Shown here: piece after piece, positions 35,049 to 45,930 of the stretch
Position numbering within the stretch: the first letter of the stretch is position 1
Layout: every line of letters begins with the position of its first letter
NCBI GenBank assembly: GCA_018436925.1
Contig: JAHDKI010000003.1
Span: 62,001-126,000, forward strand
DNA from: Syntrophaceae bacterium
GTDB lineage: Bacteria > Desulfobacterota > Syntrophia > Syntrophales > Smithellaceae
Reading direction: 5' to 3'
Length of the DNA stretch: 64,000 bases
Notes under the pieces: generated by a model
Database searches by the model: none
What the model saw: the letters and a program-made list of their open reading frames with translations, nothing else
What the model was told of the DNA's origin: nothing
Program-made: the position numbers and the translations under genes

Positions 35049-35382
35049 GTGTTTTTTCTCCTTGAGCGTTTGAATACAATACCCTCTCCCCGGAGGGAGA
35101 AAAGGAAAATTTGCATTGCTTCGGTATCTGCCTGCGCCGGCCTGACCCGCATCCGTTTTCCCGGAGATCGTCTCCGGCCATATTCAAAAAGGATCCGCCG
35201 CGGCGGCTGAACGCAGTTTTTAACAGCCTTGCCGGCGTTTGTCAATTGAGGCCGAAGACACGGGCGCTGATCCATTAAAGAATCGGATTTTATGGCGATT
35301 TCGCGCCTTGCTTTTTAGGGTCAATCTTGGTATTTCAGACCTCGCTTGTTTGACGCGATCCGTGAAAGACAAGGAGCTGCAT
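35049..35382. other. Divergent intergenic region thiM / sensor kinase
   Basis: These 334 bases between divergent genes hold no convincing coding frame. A perfect 7-bp inverted repeat, CCGGAGA-TCG-TCTCCGG, lies at 35161-35177, and a weaker GC hairpin near 35083-35099. Neither has a T-tract. No riboswitch consensus was found on either strand. Confidence 0.5.
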
Positions 35383-36612
35383 TTGAAAGATCATTTCTTT
35401 ATCTTCATCCTCATATTGGCCGCCACGGCGGCAATCAGCTTTCTGTACGCCATTTGGCGCGGACGAAACGACGAGCAGAAACTGCGCAGCATCATTGAGA
35501 GCTCCCCCATTCCAACCTTCGTCATTTCCACGGAGCACCGCATCCTTTACTGGAACAAGGCCCTTGAGGAATTAAGCGGCATCAAGGCCTCCCGGGTGGT
35601 GGGAACCGATGAGCAATGGCGCGCGTTTTATACCTCGCCCAGATCCTGTCTGTCGGATCTCATTCTCAAACACAATATCGCCAACGCCTCGAGCCTTTAT
35701 TCCGGAAAGGTGGCGAAATCGAAGCTTTTGGATGACGCTTTTGAAGTGACGGAATTTTTCCCCGATATGGGAGAAAAAGGAAAATGGTTCCGGATCACCG
35801 CCGCGAGCGTTCACGATTCGCGCGGCAACATCTTCGGCGCCATGGAAACCCTCGAAGACCTGACCGATCAGAAAACCGCCCAGGAGGAGCTGCTCAAACG
35901 AACCAAGCTCGAATCGCTGGGCACGTTTGCCGACGGGGTGGCCAAGGATTTCGACAGTCTGCTCACCGCCATTTTGCGCAATGTTTTTCTGGCGAAGATC
36001 TCGGCCAATGAAGAGGACAAGATCCTCGAAAACGGCCTGGCTGTGGCGGAGCGCGCCAGCCTGCAGGCCAAGGAGCTGGCGCATCGCCTCATCACGTTCG
36101 CCCAGGGCGGTTATCCCGTCAAAAAGATTGAAAAGCTCGACGGCATTATTCGCGAAGCCGTCGAAAAAACGCTCAAAGAGTCCAATGTCACCGCAAATCT
36201 CACAATCTCGCAGGATCTTTGGCCCTCGGAGGTGGACGCCAAGCAGATTCGCCAGGTCATCGAAAACCTGGTGACCAATGCCAGGGAAGCCATGCCCGAT
36301 GGAGGCGTCGTCGATGTCATCGCACAAAACGTCACCACCGGCACCAACATTCGAAAGCTTGGCGAGGGCAATTATGTCCGTCTCATTATCCGGGATCAGG
36401 GCATCGGCATTCCGAGAGAAAATCTCTCCCGGATTTTTGATCCGTACTTCACGACCAAAGAAAAGCGCGAGCGAGGCGGCATCGGCCTGGGTCTGGCCAT
36501 CTGCGACTCCATCGTCAAGTACCACAACGGTCTGATCTCCGTTGAATCGACGGTGGGACAGGGGTCTTCCTTTTTCATCTATCTTGAGGCCGCCGTAAAA
36601 AACGGAACATGA
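35383..36612 (+). CDS. PAS sensor kinase homologue lacking the phosphoacceptor histidine
   Basis: A 409-residue membrane protein. One N-terminal membrane segment (residues about 4-22), a PAS domain (about 30-165; SPIPTFVISTEHRILYWNKA), a dimerisation helix pair, and a complete HATPase domain (N-box NLVTNAREAMPDGG, G1 RDQGIGIP, F-box IFDPYFTT, G2 GGIGLGLAI). The H-box reads LGTFADGVAKDFDSLL. Where relatives have GxAHDF, this has Lys188 (AAG at 35944-35946), so autophosphorylation at the usual site is impossible. The TTG at 35383 with AAGGAG six bases upstream is the best start. The PAS domain is a close paralogue of that in the kinase at 58057-60279. Confidence 0.82.
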   Translation: MKDHFFIFILILAATAAISFLYAIWRGRNDEQKLRSIIESSPIPTFVISTEHRILYWNKALEELSGIKASRVVGTDEQWRAFYTSPRSCLSDLILKHNIANASSLYSGKVAKSKLLDDAFEVTEFFPDMGEKGKWFRITAASVHDSRGNIFGAMETLEDLTDQKTAQEELLKRTKLESLGTFADGVAKDFDSLLTAILRNVFLAKISANEEDKILENGLAVAERASLQAKELAHRLITFAQGGYPVKKIEKLDGIIREAVEKTLKESNVTANLTISQDLWPSEVDAKQIRQVIENLVTNAREAMPDGGVVDVIAQNVTTGTNIRKLGEGNYVRLIIRDQGIGIPRENLSRIFDPYFTTKEKRERGGIGLGLAICDSIVKYHNGLISVESTVGQGSSFFIYLEAAVKNGT

Positions 36613-36637
36613 TTTTTCAACCCGAAGGACCGTCCTT

Positions 36638-37255
36638 TTGAAATCGCTGCAAGATATCTATGACGGTTTTGCCGCCGCTTACGACGCCAACCGCGGACTG
36701 TTCGACATGACCGAAGTTCTGCACGACTTCCTCAATCGGCTGCCCGCAGGCCCCGGACGGCTCCTGGATCTGGGATGCGGCGCCGGGGAGCCCTTCGCGC
36801 GTTATTTTCTGGACCACGGCTGGCGGGTCACGGGGGTCGATTTCTCCGAAAAGATGCTGGCACTCGCCTCCCGCTACGCGCCGGAAATGAAAACCTTGCA
36901 TTGCGACATGCGCCGGGCGTGTTTTGACCCCGGCAGTTTCGAGGCCGTCACAGCCGTCTATTGCCTTTTCCACGTGCCGCGAAAAGATCATGCTGCGCTT
37001 TTCCGGCGCTGTTTTTCCTGGCTGGTTCCGGGCGGAAAAATGCTTTTCACCTATGCCACGCGAGACTATACGGGGCGCGAAGAATTTGAAGGCTACAAAA
37101 GTTTTCTGGGCGAAAAATTATTTTACAGCCATAAAAAGCCCGAAGCGCTGCGCGCAGACCTCAAAGCCTCAGGCTTTCATATCGACGCCGAGGACGTCCG
37201 CACAATCGGCGGAGAAACCTTTCTATGGGTGACGGCAACCCGGCCGCTCAGATAA
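36638..37255 (+). CDS. Class I SAM-dependent methyltransferase
   Basis: A 205-residue Rossmann methyltransferase with the SAM motif I LLDLGCGAGEPFARYFLDHG (residues about 41-60), motif II VTGVDFSEKML, and the post-motif region VTAVYCLFHVPRKDHAALFR. The substrate is unknown; it resembles small-molecule or quinone-type methyltransferases. The TTG at 36638 has GAAGGA eight bases upstream. It follows the kinase homologue by 25 bases in the same direction, so the two may be co-transcribed. Confidence 0.85.
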   Translation: MKSLQDIYDGFAAAYDANRGLFDMTEVLHDFLNRLPAGPGRLLDLGCGAGEPFARYFLDHGWRVTGVDFSEKMLALASRYAPEMKTLHCDMRRACFDPGSFEAVTAVYCLFHVPRKDHAALFRRCFSWLVPGGKMLFTYATRDYTGREEFEGYKSFLGEKLFYSHKKPEALRADLKASGFHIDAEDVRTIGGETFLWVTATRPLR

Positions 37256-37256
37256 T

Positions 37257-37454
37257 TTATCCTTCCAGCGAGGCGCCGTCCTTTTGAACCGCCGCCGTCA
37301 TGTCTTCAATGCGCCGCAGACGATCCTGAAATGTCGCCACGGCAATCGACGACTCCCGAGGGTGCAGCGTCTCGATTTCTGAGACTTTGGCGCGTAGCTG
37401 CAGAATCACTTCCTGCGCCAGGGCCAGAAGCAGCGCTCGTTCCTGCCTGGTCAT
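37257..37454 (-). CDS. Small helical protein of unknown function
   Basis: A 65-residue frame predicted to be two helices (LLLALAQEVILQLRAKVSEIE and a second half FQDRLRRIEDMTAAVQ), with no cysteine. It ends one base from the convergent methyltransferase stop. A purine-rich stretch (GGGGG and GGGAG) precedes the ATG. I do not recognise the family; the compact fit between neighbours is the main argument that it is real. Confidence 0.5.
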   Translation of the reverse strand: MTRQERALLLALAQEVILQLRAKVSEIETLHPRESSIAVATFQDRLRRIEDMTAAVQKDGASLEG

Positions 37455-37504
37455 CTCCCGGTCACCCCCTTGGCTGAACGTTCATGCCCGTCGTTCTCCG
37501 GGTA

Positions 37505-38299
37505 TTACTGCCGGGCCGATTTCCACGACAGAAACGCTTTTTTGACCGATTCCGCCGCGCTTTCAATCGTGACGCTGCCGGTATTGATCAGAATATCATA
37601 GTGCTTCGGATCGTTGATATCCTCGTTAAAATAGCGTTTCACAAAGGCGATCTGGTCCGAATCAAACTGACGGACGTACTCGGTCGCTTCCTTCAGCGAC
37701 ATGCGGCGGTCGGTCATGACTTTGTTGACCCGATACTCCAGGGGCGCGATGATGCGGACCCGGAAAGCCTTGTCCTTCAGAATGAAACTGCCGCCGCGTC
37801 CGATAATGATGATGTTGCCGTGCTGCGCGTTGGTATGCATGACCATCGACAAATGCCGGATATACTCGTTGGGCCAGATGTGACGCGATTCGAAAAACGA
37901 GCTGATCAGGCTGTCGAAAAAGGAGATGCTTTTTTCATCAAGCGATTTGATGACCTTCTCGCTCATGTGCGCGCTTTCGGCCACTTTGTGGATCAGTTCG
38001 CTGCCGACGATGTTCATCTGCAGCTCCGTAGCCAGGATTCTCGCCACCCATCCGCCGCTCGCCCCCGCTTCGGAGGACAGCGTAATGACGTGGCCGGGTT
38101 TTTCCTTCTTTTCCTTTTGCCAGCGGCTGACCTGATCTTCGACGAGCTTATCGACATCCTTGTCTTTGAGTTTAATGTCCCGGGTATAGTCGGGACAGTT
38201 GACGTCAAACAAGGCGTTGGTTTTCACCCGATACCTTTTCGTGCAGTTTTCCCGCCACGCGCAAATCACGCATATCCTTTTATCCGATGCTGTTGACAT
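37505..38299 (-). CDS. Cytidylate-kinase-like protein with N-terminal Cys motif
   Basis: A 264-residue protein. Residues about 68-264 look like the cytidylate kinase-like family (VITLSSEAGASGGWVARILA, a P-loop variant; IIIIGRGGSFIL; RIIAPLEYRVNKVM; DQIAFVKRYFNEDINDPKHY), typical of regulatory-looking kinases in Desulfobacterota. The first 45 residues add four cysteines (ICVICAWRENC, then NCPDY), spaced like a metal or Fe-S site. The ATG at 38299 has AAGGAGGG upstream. It follows atpG by 25 bases, so it may be the last gene of the N-ATPase operon. The substrate is unknown. Confidence 0.72.
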   Translation of the reverse strand: MSTASDKRICVICAWRENCTKRYRVKTNALFDVNCPDYTRDIKLKDKDVDKLVEDQVSRWQKEKKEKPGHVITLSSEAGASGGWVARILATELQMNIVGSELIHKVAESAHMSEKVIKSLDEKSISFFDSLISSFFESRHIWPNEYIRHLSMVMHTNAQHGNIIIIGRGGSFILKDKAFRVRIIAPLEYRVNKVMTDRRMSLKEATEYVRQFDSDQIAFVKRYFNEDINDPKHYDILINTGSVTIESAAESVKKAFLSWKSARQ

Positions 38300-38324
38300 G
38301 GCCCTGTCCCTCCTTTCCTGAACT

Positions 38325-39215
38325 TTACGATGCCTGTTCCTGCAGCGCCTCGAATCCGGCGACAATGTCGAGCAGTTCTTCGGTGATCGTCATCTGTCGG
38401 GTGCGATGGAACTGCACATGCAGGTCCGCCAGTTGCTCTTCGATATTTTTTTCCGCATTCTGCATGGACGCCAGACGGCTCGCGTTTTCACTGGCCAGCG
38501 ATTCCGCAAACGCCCGGTAAAGCGAGACAAAAAGATATTCCCGGATGAGCGATGAAAAGATCCGGTCGCCGTCCATGCGGAATATCGGCAGCGATTTGGA
38601 CTCCCACTTTTTGGCGGCAATCTCTTTGAGCCACTCGGCGCTGACCGGCAGGAGCTGAAAGTCATGCGGAGAATAATTGGCGCCGCTTAAATACTTATTG
38701 TAAAAGATCAGAAAGGTGTCGACGGAATGTTTGAAGTGCCACTCGTCGATGACCATGATGATTTCCTGAACCAGCGGCGTGATGCCGGCGGTCGATCCCG
38801 GCGTGGACAAAAGCTCGTCCACGGGCTGGCCCGCATCCTCCACATAGTCGGCCACCCGCGCGCCCACGGCAAGCACCCGTCGGTTTTCCTTCTTCACGCC
38901 CGCCTCTTTCATCCGGTCGAGCATAAACAGGGATATCTGCTCGTTGAGCGGTCCGCACAGGCCCTGATCGGAGCCGAACACAATGATCCCCGTCCGGCGA
39001 TGACCGGAGGCCCTGCGCTTAAGCGACGATTTGAGGCGTTCTTTGAGCACGATCTGCAGCCCCATTTCGACGGCGCGGTTGTAATCGGTCAGCGACTCCA
39101 CCGCCTTCTGGTACTGGCGGATGCTGACGGCCGCCAGCGCCTTCATCGTTTTGACGACCGACAGCAAATCCCCCGCGCTTTTCATCCGCCTTTTCAGAGA
39201 CTCAGTTGTTTGCAT
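38325..39215 (-). CDS. atpG: N-ATPase gamma subunit
   Basis: Central rotor shaft of the F-type ATPase. The 296-residue product has the N-terminal coiled coil ([20 protein letters not shown]), the strand [20 protein letters not shown], and the C-terminal coil ([20 protein letters not shown]) ending in [15 protein letters not shown]. It overlaps the alpha gene by 14 bases and is last in the atpDCQRBEFAG order that marks N-ATPases. Confidence 0.93.
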   Translation of the reverse strand: MQTTESLKRRMKSAGDLLSVVKTMKALAAVSIRQYQKAVESLTDYNRAVEMGLQIVLKERLKSSLKRRASGHRRTGIIVFGSDQGLCGPLNEQISLFMLDRMKEAGVKKENRRVLAVGARVADYVEDAGQPVDELLSTPGSTAGITPLVQEIIMVIDEWHFKHSVDTFLIFYNKYLSGANYSPHDFQLLPVSAEWLKEIAAKKWESKSLPIFRMDGDRIFSSLIREYLFVSLYRAFAESLASENASRLASMQNAEKNIEEQLADLHVQFHRTRQMTITEELLDIVAGFEALQEQAS

Positions 39216-40770
39216 CGGCTTCCTCGGTCACTTCATAAGGTTTTACAGTCTTGCGGATCTCATCGAGAATCAGATCCCTGTCGGAGATTTCCAGTTTGCC
39301 GCCGGATTCGATGCGCGAACACAGATCCCGCAAATCCGAATTGACGGCGGTTAATACGTGATCCTCCGCCTCGCGGACTTTTTCCGTCGGCACCAGATCC
39401 AGCGTGCCGCCGGTCACGGACAGCAGACAGGCGATCTGCTCCGAGGCGCGCAGCGGTTTGTACTGACCCTGTTTGAGGACTTCCCGCACGCGCCAGCCTC
39501 TCTCAAGCGTCCGCCGGGTGCTGTCGTCCAAACGAGTGCCGAATCGCGAAAAGGATTCAAGCTCTTCAAACTGCGAGTAAGACAGGCGCAAGTCGCCGGC
39601 AACGGAGCGATAAGCCGGCAGCTGTGTCTTGCCGCCGACGCGCGAAACCGACTTGCCGACATCAACGGCCGGCAGAATCCCCTTGTTGAAAAGCACCGGC
39701 GAAAGATAGATCTGCCCGTCGGTGATTGAGATGAGATTGGTCGGAATATAGGAGGACATGTCCTGCGCCTCCGTTTCCACGATCGGCAGCGAGGTCAGCG
39801 ATCCGCCGCCCAGCTCCGGCCGCAAATGGGTCGAGCGCTCCAGCAGACGCGAGTGAATGTAGAAAATGTCGCCGGGGAACGCTTCGCGCCCCGGCGGCCG
39901 CCGCAAAAGCAGCGACACTTCGCGGTAGGCCCGGGCATGCGAGGTCAGATCGTCATAGACGATCAGCACATCGCGGCCCTGCTCCGTGAAATATTCTCCC
40001 ATGCTGGTGGCGGCGTAAGGCGCGATGAATTGCAGCCCCGGCGTGTCTTCCCCGGTGGCCACCACCACGATACACTGTCCCATAACTCCGTGATCGCGCA
40101 GTTCGGCGATCACTTTCGCGACATCGGCGCTTTTCTTGCCGATCGCGCAGTAAATCGAAATGATTCCGGTCTCCTTCTGGTTGATGATCGTATCGACGGC
40201 AATCGCCGTCTTTCCCGTCTGACGGTCGCCCAGAATCAGCTCGCGCTGGCCCCGACCGATCGGAATGAGCGCGTCGATCACTTTGGTGCCCGTCTGCAGA
40301 GGCACCGTGACCGGCGCGCGGTCCATGACCGCCGGCGCCGGTCTTTCCACCGGCAGGCGCATCACGGTGTTGACTTCTCCCAGACCGTCGAGCGGCCGGC
40401 CGATCGGGTCCACCACGCGTCCCAGAAGGCCTTCTCCCACGGGCACGTCCAAAACCCGCTTGGTCCGGTGCACCTCGGAGCCGACTTGAATATTCTCACT
40501 GGGATCGAGCAAAACCACGCCGATCTCCTTGGGGTCGATATTGAAAACCAGCCCCATATAATTCCCGGAAAACCTCACCAGCTCTTCGGCGCGGATATTC
40601 GGCAATCCGCTGACCCGCGCGATATCGCGTCCGACGAACTGCACGGTGCCGACTTCGTACTGACGAAGTTCGGCGCTTTGCTCATCGAGGACTTTTTCCA
40701 TCGTGTCAAATGTATCGTCCAGAAAGTCGCTGAGCTCTTTGCTTTCCGTCTTTTTGGCCTGTTCATTCAT
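39202..40770 (-). CDS. atpA: N-ATPase alpha subunit
   Basis: Non-catalytic nucleotide-binding subunit, 522 residues. P-loop [15 protein letters not shown], the [20 protein letters not shown] segment and [20 protein letters not shown] are all conserved. CAGGAGG lies ahead of the ATG. It follows the b-subunit gene by 48 bases. N-ATPases lack a delta gene between b and alpha, and none is present here. Confidence 0.95.
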   Translation of the reverse strand: MNEQAKKTESKELSDFLDDTFDTMEKVLDEQSAELRQYEVGTVQFVGRDIARVSGLPNIRAEELVRFSGNYMGLVFNIDPKEIGVVLLDPSENIQVGSEVHRTKRVLDVPVGEGLLGRVVDPIGRPLDGLGEVNTVMRLPVERPAPAVMDRAPVTVPLQTGTKVIDALIPIGRGQRELILGDRQTGKTAIAVDTIINQKETGIISIYCAIGKKSADVAKVIAELRDHGVMGQCIVVVATGEDTPGLQFIAPYAATSMGEYFTEQGRDVLIVYDDLTSHARAYREVSLLLRRPPGREAFPGDIFYIHSRLLERSTHLRPELGGGSLTSLPIVETEAQDMSSYIPTNLISITDGQIYLSPVLFNKGILPAVDVGKSVSRVGGKTQLPAYRSVAGDLRLSYSQFEELESFSRFGTRLDDSTRRTLERGWRVREVLKQGQYKPLRASEQIACLLSVTGGTLDLVPTEKVREAEDHVLTAVNSDLRDLCSRIESGGKLEISDRDLILDEIRKTVKPYEVTEEADANN

Positions 40771-40818
40771 GTGCTTCCTCCTGACATCCCCATTCCCTGT
40801 GTCCGAGTTCCGATTTTT

Positions 40819-41589
40819 TTACGCCGCGTGCGCTTCGCGCTGGAGCGTTTCTGTCAGATTCTCCACCAGCGTCTCGAGGTATTCGTTCAGACTCCAGGCG
40901 ATCTTATGCCCGTTGACGCGCAGCTCCACCCCGGAAACCACATCCGGTTCCACCAGATAACGCATCGTCGCATCCCGGACAATCTGTTCGCTCACCGCTT
41001 TTTCGATTTGCGTCCGCTGGGCGGCCGAAATTTCGAAGGCGCTCTGCACGGCGATCCTCCCGCCCCCCGCGGCCACCGCCTTGCGAATCTGCGCCAGCTT
41101 CTCTTCCTCGAGCGATCCCAGCCGTTTGACGAATTCATCGATGATTCTCGACTCCAGGTCGGCGTCGGCCAGATCCGATAGCGCCTTGCGGGCCGTGGCA
41201 TACAATGATCCGGCCGCCCGTCGGCGAAGGTCGAAGAAAAAGGCTTCCTGCTCGCGTTTGAGCATGTCCTGCCAGCGCGCCTTGACATGTTCGACGTCTG
41301 TTCGAACCTGTTCCATCAGTTCTTTCCGCCGGTTTTCAGCCGCGAGCGTGGCCTCATTGAGCATCTGCTCGATCTTTTCGTTGACCTGGAGGTTGCGTTT
41401 CTCATAGAGATCGGCCGCTTCCCTGGCCTTTTCATTGAGTGCATCCGCCTCGGCGAAGCGCGCGGCGATCTTGGCTTCGCGGTCATCCATGGCCTTGAGA
41501 ATCCGCCCGAACAGAAACCGCTTGAGCAGATACATCAAAAGCAGGAAGTTAAAAATCTGCGCGGCAAAAACAAACCAATCGATATGCAT
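40819..41589 (-). CDS. atpF: N-ATPase b subunit (long form)
   Basis: Peripheral stalk subunit. One N-terminal membrane helix (FAAQIFNFLLLMYLLKRFLF) is followed by a long charged helix. At 256 residues it is much longer than the roughly 160-residue b of ordinary F-ATPases. N-ATPase b subunits are extended, and the C-terminal 100 residues may replace the missing delta subunit (inference). GGGAGG precedes the ATG. Gap to atpE is 13 bases. Confidence 0.9.
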   Translation of the reverse strand: MHIDWFVFAAQIFNFLLLMYLLKRFLFGRILKAMDDREAKIAARFAEADALNEKAREAADLYEKRNLQVNEKIEQMLNEATLAAENRRKELMEQVRTDVEHVKARWQDMLKREQEAFFFDLRRRAAGSLYATARKALSDLADADLESRIIDEFVKRLGSLEEEKLAQIRKAVAAGGGRIAVQSAFEISAAQRTQIEKAVSEQIVRDATMRYLVEPDVVSGVELRVNGHKIAWSLNEYLETLVENLTETLQREAHAA

Positions 41590-41602
41590 GGTTGAGCCTC
41601 CC

Positions 41603-41869
41603 TCATTTGATGATGTGCCCCCAGAACGGATTGGCGAAAATCAGAATCATCGAGATGACGAAGCAGTAGATCGCGATCGATTCGATCATGGCCAGACCGA
41701 CAAAGAGCGTGCGGGTCAGGGAGTTTCTTTCATCCGGTTGCTGGGCGATGGCCGCCAGCGCCTGGGCGATGGCCTGCCCCATGCCGAGCGCGGGGCCGAT
41801 CGACCCGATTCCCATTGCCAGACCCGCGGCGAAGATTGATGCCAGAGCGACGATACTAATGCTGTCCAT
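41603..41869 (-). CDS. atpE: N-ATPase c subunit with Na+-type ligand motif
   Basis: An 88-residue hairpin proteolipid forming the rotor ring. In helix 1, Gln32 (GMGQAIAQ), and in helix 2, Glu63-Ser64 (MIESIAIY) with Tyr68, align with the residues that bind Na+ in the Ilyobacter tartaricus c ring (Q32, E65, S66, Y70). The polar loop is AQQPDERN. The cation is therefore predicted to be Na+, although H+ can use the same glutamate. AAGGAGG lies ahead of the ATG. Confidence 0.93.
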   Translation of the reverse strand: MDSISIVALASIFAAGLAMGIGSIGPALGMGQAIAQALAAIAQQPDERNSLTRTLFVGLAMIESIAIYCFVISMILIFANPFWGHIIK

Positions 41870-41912
41870 AATACGCCTCCTTGATTAAAAGTTTATTTTA
41901 TCGGCCTAAAGC

Positions 41913-42638
41913 TCAGCCTTCCTTCTTGGTATGGGCATGGGCGTGCCCCTCTTCATCGGCCGACAGGGCCGAAGCGATATACACCATGGAGAGAATCGCG
42001 AAGATATAGGCCTGAATCACGCCGATCAAAAGCCCCAAAGCCTGCATGATGATCGGAAACAGAAGGGGCGTGACCGCAAGCAAAATCCCCACGACCTTTT
42101 CGTGGCTCATGATATTGCCGAAAAGACGAACGGTGAGCGCGAGCGTCCGGGAAATCTCCCCCATGACGTGAAAGGGGAAAAAGATGAAATTGGGCTGAAA
42201 GTATTCCTTCAGGTAATGCAGCACGCCGTTGCGGCTGATCCCGTAATAGGGAACGGCAATAAAGACGCACGAGGCCAGCGCCGCCGTCGTGGTGATCGAC
42301 GAAGTCGGCGCGATGAACCCCGGCACAATGACCAGGATGTTCGAAGTGCAGATGAACAAAAACAGCGTCCCGATGAGCGGAACAAAGTTGTCTGCGCCCT
42401 TCTTGGTCATTTCCGAAATTTCCCCGCGGACCACCGAGATAATCACTTCCAGAAAATGCTGCCAGCGCGAAACATTCATTTCCGAAGACAGATTGCGCGT
42501 CGCCAGCCACGAAATGAACACCAGAATCGCCATCACCAGCCACGTGTAAAGAATGGTGACATTGAGCGTGATGAATTTCCAGGTCCAGAGAATAACCTGA
42601 TCGGGGCTGATCTGGTTGAGAGCGACAATTTCCATCAT
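41913..42638 (-). CDS. atpB: N-ATPase a subunit
   Basis: Membrane stator that carries the ion half-channels. The 241-residue product has about five to six membrane segments and the essential arginine in RTLALTVRLFGNIMSHEKVV. The C-terminal helix ends in a His-rich tail (EEGHAHAHTK). AAGGAG is upstream of the ATG. It lies between atpR and atpE. Confidence 0.94.
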   Translation of the reverse strand: MMEIVALNQISPDQVILWTWKFITLNVTILYTWLVMAILVFISWLATRNLSSEMNVSRWQHFLEVIISVVRGEISEMTKKGADNFVPLIGTLFLFICTSNILVIVPGFIAPTSSITTTAALASCVFIAVPYYGISRNGVLHYLKEYFQPNFIFFPFHVMGEISRTLALTVRLFGNIMSHEKVVGILLAVTPLLFPIIMQALGLLIGVIQAYIFAILSMVYIASALSADEEGHAHAHTKKEG

Positions 42639-42687
42639 GGACTCCTTTGAGAACTTCTTTAACGCCGGACTTCAGCCGGGAATGATC

Positions 42688-42993
42688 TTACACAGCCGGT
42701 TCCTGCTTTGACGGCCCCAGGCGAACCGTCAGAAGCTTGCGGATGATAAGAAATCCCAGCATGGCCGCGGCAAGTCTTTCCCATTGACCGGCCATCACAA
42801 TATACAGACCCGCCAGCAGCACCGCCAGGCGCACCAGCAGGCTCGTCACCATCAGACGCGCCGGGTGCCGCGCCGTGGACAGTTTTTTCACCGTTTGCCA
42901 AAGCGCCGTGAAATAAAAGCCCCCCAGCGCTAAACCGGCTGCAAAGGCCGCCGCAAGCATCGCGTAATCAAGATTTTGAATCCAGCTCGTCAT
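42688..42993 (-). CDS. atpR: N-ATPase AtpR subunit
   Basis: A 101-residue membrane protein with three helices, specific to N-ATPase operons and replacing AtpI in function or in assembling the c ring (family knowledge). Helix 1 (AMLAAAFAAGLALGGFYFTA) has the GLxxGxxYF pattern; helix 2 has the conserved Arg in MVTSLLVRLAVLLAGLYIVM. I prefer the ATG at 42993, with GAGG nine bases upstream; starts at 43002 and 43011 also exist. It overlaps the upstream gene by 26 bases. Confidence 0.85.
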   Translation of the reverse strand: MTSWIQNLDYAMLAAAFAAGLALGGFYFTALWQTVKKLSTARHPARLMVTSLLVRLAVLLAGLYIVMAGQWERLAAAMLGFLIIRKLLTVRLGPSKQEPAV

Positions 42994-43324
42994 CCCCTTC
43001 ATCCTCATCAATAATGCCTTGACGAACCTTTCTCACCCAGTAGGCCGCGTTGATGCAGCCCACCACTACGCCGACGATCAGAAGCATGAGCGCCCAGGAG
43101 TACTGACTCGGCCAGGTTCGATCGATCCAGAGCCCGAGCGCGATGCCGATGAGCGTCGGGATCGCCACCGCCCAGCCGACGATGCCGAACATCCCGAGGC
43201 CGAACCAAACCGTTTCGTCTTTGTGCCGAAGCCCCCGCATCTTCAAGGCCTCTTTGCGGGCCACCTCTTGGGTGAAGTGATCAACGATTTTTCTCCGGCG
43301 CGGCGTTCTTCTGATTTCGACCAT
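42968..43324 (-). CDS. atpQ: N-ATPase AtpQ subunit (AtpI-like)
   Basis: A 118-residue protein with a basic N-terminus, two membrane helices (WFGLGMFGIVGWAVAIPTLI and SWALMLLIVGVVVGCINAAY) and an acidic tail (DEDEGDDELDS). It fits the AtpQ/AtpI-like gene that follows atpC in N-ATPase operons, with the conserved GLWIDR between the helices. AGGAG is upstream. It overlaps atpR. Confidence 0.85.
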   Translation of the reverse strand: MVEIRRTPRRRKIVDHFTQEVARKEALKMRGLRHKDETVWFGLGMFGIVGWAVAIPTLIGIALGLWIDRTWPSQYSWALMLLIVGVVVGCINAAYWVRKVRQGIIDEDEGDDELDSKS

Positions 43325-43363
43325 CTTTCTTTCTCCTGTTCCTGCGGACGCTTCGCTTTGCGG

Positions 43364-45125
<1,762 letters not shown>

Positions 45126-45135
45126 TCACCTCGTT

Positions 45136-45591
45136 TTATTTTTTCGTGGGAGGGGCTCCCAATAATGCCTCATAGGTGATCGCCAGCGCATAGGCGATGT
45201 AGTCGAAAATCAGAATCGTCCGTGTCTGGGAATCCAGCGCCTGACGCTGCTCGGTAATCGTGATGAAAATGGCCTGAAACTCCGCGTACAGCCAGATGTG
45301 GCGGCGCATCAGAATGACGGCGTAAAGCGCCTCATGCAGCGGCACGCCTTCCTCGAAACGTTTCTGCGCAAATCGAGACATGAAGGCGTAAATGTCCGGG
45401 TAGGGATCTTTCAAAGTATACACACCGCTTAGTTTTCGATAAAAGTCGGCGGCCTGTTCGATGATCTGGTCTTCGGTGTAGCGATGGTAGAAAGGTGTTT
45501 TCGGATTTTTTACGACGTCTTTGGCCCACAGCGCGGCCATCGCTTCGGACTTGTTCGCCATCAGATCGAGTAATTTCAATGATGGAAGCAT
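45136..45591 (-). CDS. Helical protein heading the N-ATPase operon (possibly RsbRD_N-like)
   Basis: A 151-residue all-helical cytoplasmic protein, ten bases upstream of atpD in the same direction. The layout (LMANKSEAMAALWAKDVVKN, then FYHRYTEDQIIEQAADFYRK, and RFEEGVPLHEALYAVILMRR) resembles the N-terminal domain of RsbRD/globin-sensor-like stress proteins, which begin with a similar xxWxxxxxxxxxTPxY helix. That match is by eye and uncertain. No membrane segment or enzymatic motif is visible. A gene of this kind is not part of the described N-ATPase core. It might regulate or stabilise the enzyme, or be co-transcribed by chance. Confidence 0.6.
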   Translation of the reverse strand: MLPSLKLLDLMANKSEAMAALWAKDVVKNPKTPFYHRYTEDQIIEQAADFYRKLSGVYTLKDPYPDIYAFMSRFAQKRFEEGVPLHEALYAVILMRRHIWLYAEFQAIFITITEQRQALDSQTRTILIFDYIAYALAITYEALLGAPPTKK

Positions 45592-45930
45592 TCCCCAGAT
45601 CCTTCCTCCGGCTGAAACCTGACCAACCTTGCGTCGGTTGCCTGAAACCCTCTCCGAACCGGGTCGTTACATCAACATGCGTTCTTTTCGATGAACGATA
45701 GAGCAATCGGCATGCCATCCACGGCAAGACACCTGTTCGTCCTTGATATGATTCGCATTACGGCTTTGTCAGCAAAGTTTGCGGTAATGACTCATATGAC
45801 GTTTCCGTCGCCTGCAAGCAGGCAAAACGAACTCACCGAACCCGGGAAACTTCGAGAGAACGGGGATTACGCATACTGCGACACTTGCGTCGCCTTCAGA
45901 CGACGAAAATGTCACAGGCCGGATAAAGGC
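45592..45930. other. Intergenic region upstream of the N-ATPase operon
   Basis: These 339 bases hold no convincing gene. The promoter of the leading gene at 45136-45591 must lie here on the minus strand, but I could not pick a good one. No terminator with a T-tract was seen after the LytTR regulator gene. A weak inverted repeat (CGTCG/CGACG) lies near 45888-45905. Confidence 0.4.

Noticed and set aside
35161..35177. Hairpin CCGGAGA-TCG-TCTCCGG as a terminator
   Set aside because: No T-tract on either side; both neighbouring genes read away from it.
35049..35240. TPP riboswitch before thiM
   Set aside because: The conserved CTGAGA and ACCTGATCTGG elements are absent on the minus strand.
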